A stretch of 64,000 nucleotides of DNA from Dermatemys mawii (taxonomy: Eukaryota; Chordata; Testudines; Dermatemydidae), in assembly GCA_007922305.1 (NCBI GenBank), contig ML677386.1, forward strand, positions 13,311,830 through 13,375,829, written 5' to 3'. The translations under genes and the position numbers were made by a program. Positions within the stretch are counted from its first letter, which is position 1. Every line of letters begins with the position of its first letter. Below are positions 63,430-64,000 of this stretch, piece after piece. The notes beneath the pieces were generated by a model. That model was given only the letters and a program-made list of their open reading frames with translations. It was not told the origin of the DNA and made no database searches.

Positions 63430-63511
63430 ATTGCATCATCCATGACTTCTAGGAATAACATGATGCAATTCATATCATGTATGATGCAATACCAGCTTCA
63501 GATTGCATCAT
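63430..63511 (-). promoter_or_regulatory. Four C/EBP-ATF composite sites upstream of the transposase-like gene
   Basis: The exact 10-mer ATTGCATCAT occurs on the plus strand at 63430-63439 and 63502-63511, and on the minus strand at 63460-63469 and 63481-63490. Starts are 30, 21 and 21 bp apart. The core TGATGCAAT / ATTGCATCA is the known C/EBP-ATF response element (amino-acid response element) bound by ATF4 with C/EBP proteins. They lie 138-219 bp before the ATG. Alternatively they could be transposase-binding sites. Confidence 0.6.
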
Positions 63512-63621
63512 TCATTGTTTTGCCTAAAAAGCAAGTACTGTCCAAACCCAGTCATAGATTTATTCATAGATCCAGTCAAAGATGTATTTTAGTCATTTCT
63601 GGTTTAAATTGAGATCCCTTC

Positions 63622-63629
63622 CCTTTATA
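63622..63629 (-). promoter_or_regulatory. Possible TATA box of the transposase-like gene
   Basis: TATAAAGG on the minus strand lies about 330 bp upstream of the ATG. If used, transcription would start near 63595 and the four composite sites would lie in the transcribed leader. This is a single motif match with weak support. Confidence 0.3.
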
Positions 63630-63755
63630 ACTCACTTATCCTCCGCCATTCCCATGTCAAGGGTCGTATATACTGACCCAATAGCATATCTTGAAAACTA
63701 GAGCCAATCAACAATTTTAAGCATCATTTTCATTCTCAGTGACCCAGAATTAGTA

Positions 63756-64000
63756 AAGTTTGACTACATTAATTTCAGAAGCATTTTGGCTGTAGAGCAG
63801 TGTAGTTCTTAGAATGCTAATGCAAACATACCTAAGCTCATAACATTTCCTTCAAGATGAATGCATGCTGACTTTGCAAAGGTGCTTTAAATTGAGAGTA
63901 AATGATATTCACACCTAATTTAAGGTCTAAGTGGTAGAAAGGGGCCTTAGTGTAAATGAGAATCAGGCTCAGTCTGTGGTTACAATTTAGAAAAATTTTA
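63756..64000. other. Window end, nothing recognised
   Basis: This is AT-rich sequence with no gene or named repeat. Confidence 0.5.

Larger units (their letters stand above)
61322..63755 (-). mobile_element. Putative DNA transposon carrying the broken transposase-like gene
   Basis: The limits are set by an imperfect inverted similarity. The left end around 61322-61389 (CTGAATTCAAATATGAC, CTGGCTACTGTTTCTAAGAT) resembles the complement of 63682-63754 (CTGAGAATGAAAATGATG, TTGGCTCTAGTTTTCAAGAT), about 65-70% by eye over 60 or more bp with small gaps. The ends and any target-site duplication are not fixed. The gene is on the minus strand and fills most of the roughly 2.4 kb between them. The alternative is a processed gene copy with chance flank similarity. 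Confidence 0.5.

Noticed and set aside
1..64000. CRISPR arrays, operons, ribosome-binding sites
   Set aside because: No regularly spaced direct repeats and no prokaryotic gene organisation. The window is vertebrate-type DNA.

Overview
This window looks like intergenic, repeat-rich vertebrate DNA, most likely from a turtle. I infer this from the mix of mobile elements, which I recognise from memory and did not search: CR1/L3-clade LINE pieces, old MIR SINEs, hAT and Mutator-like short elements whose ends begin AGGGTGACCAGAT, several multi-hairpin repeats ending in GCCTxGTCTACACT-type sequence, a decayed Gypsy retrotransposon and several LTR-like units. There is no bacterial gene structure. I found no convincing host protein-coding exon, tRNA, rRNA or CRISPR array. 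Almost every open frame longer than 60 codons is chance reading through repeats or AT-rich DNA.

Layout. 1-250: end of a common amniote repeat, then a CR1 endonuclease remnant (minus). 6.4-9.1 kb: a short Mutator-like element, hAT and CR1 scraps, a 292-bp inverted-repeat element with 5-bp direct flanks, and AT-rich repeats. 9.1-11.4 kb: a Gypsy-type retrotransposon on the minus strand that keeps gag, the end of RNase H, integrase, PPT and one LTR but has lost protease and reverse transcriptase. 11.4-15.3 kb: LTR-like units, a MIR, an inverted-repeat element and a CR1-L3 3' end. 23.8-24.4 and 50.1-50.8 kb: two near-identical LTR-like units, the second sitting inside a TG/TA/CA microsatellite. 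26.8-28.9 kb: two copies of a tRNA-like repeat facing each other as an inverted pair. 29.9-32.2 kb: a cluster of hAT elements, two with exact 8-bp target-site duplications, one of them nested in a CR1-L3 relic. 33.7-35.8 kb: a long CR1 copy (minus) with 3' UTR and most of the reverse transcriptase. 43.0-45.2 kb: another LTR-like unit and a multi-hairpin element. 55.5-56.1 and 58.2 kb: more Mutator-like elements.

The most informative locus is 61.3-63.8 kb. A 562-codon transposase-like frame (minus) is broken by one in-frame TAA at codon 404. It lies between imperfect inverted ends and has four exact copies of the 10-mer ATTGCATCAT (either orientation) 138-219 bp upstream of its ATG. That 10-mer contains the C/EBP-ATF composite (amino-acid-response) site, so a stress-responsive promoter for a DNA transposon is a testable idea. 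The protein has cysteine pairs at its N terminus and an Asp / Asp / His-x-x-Glu layout that could be an RNase H-like DDE core. I cannot name its family with certainty.
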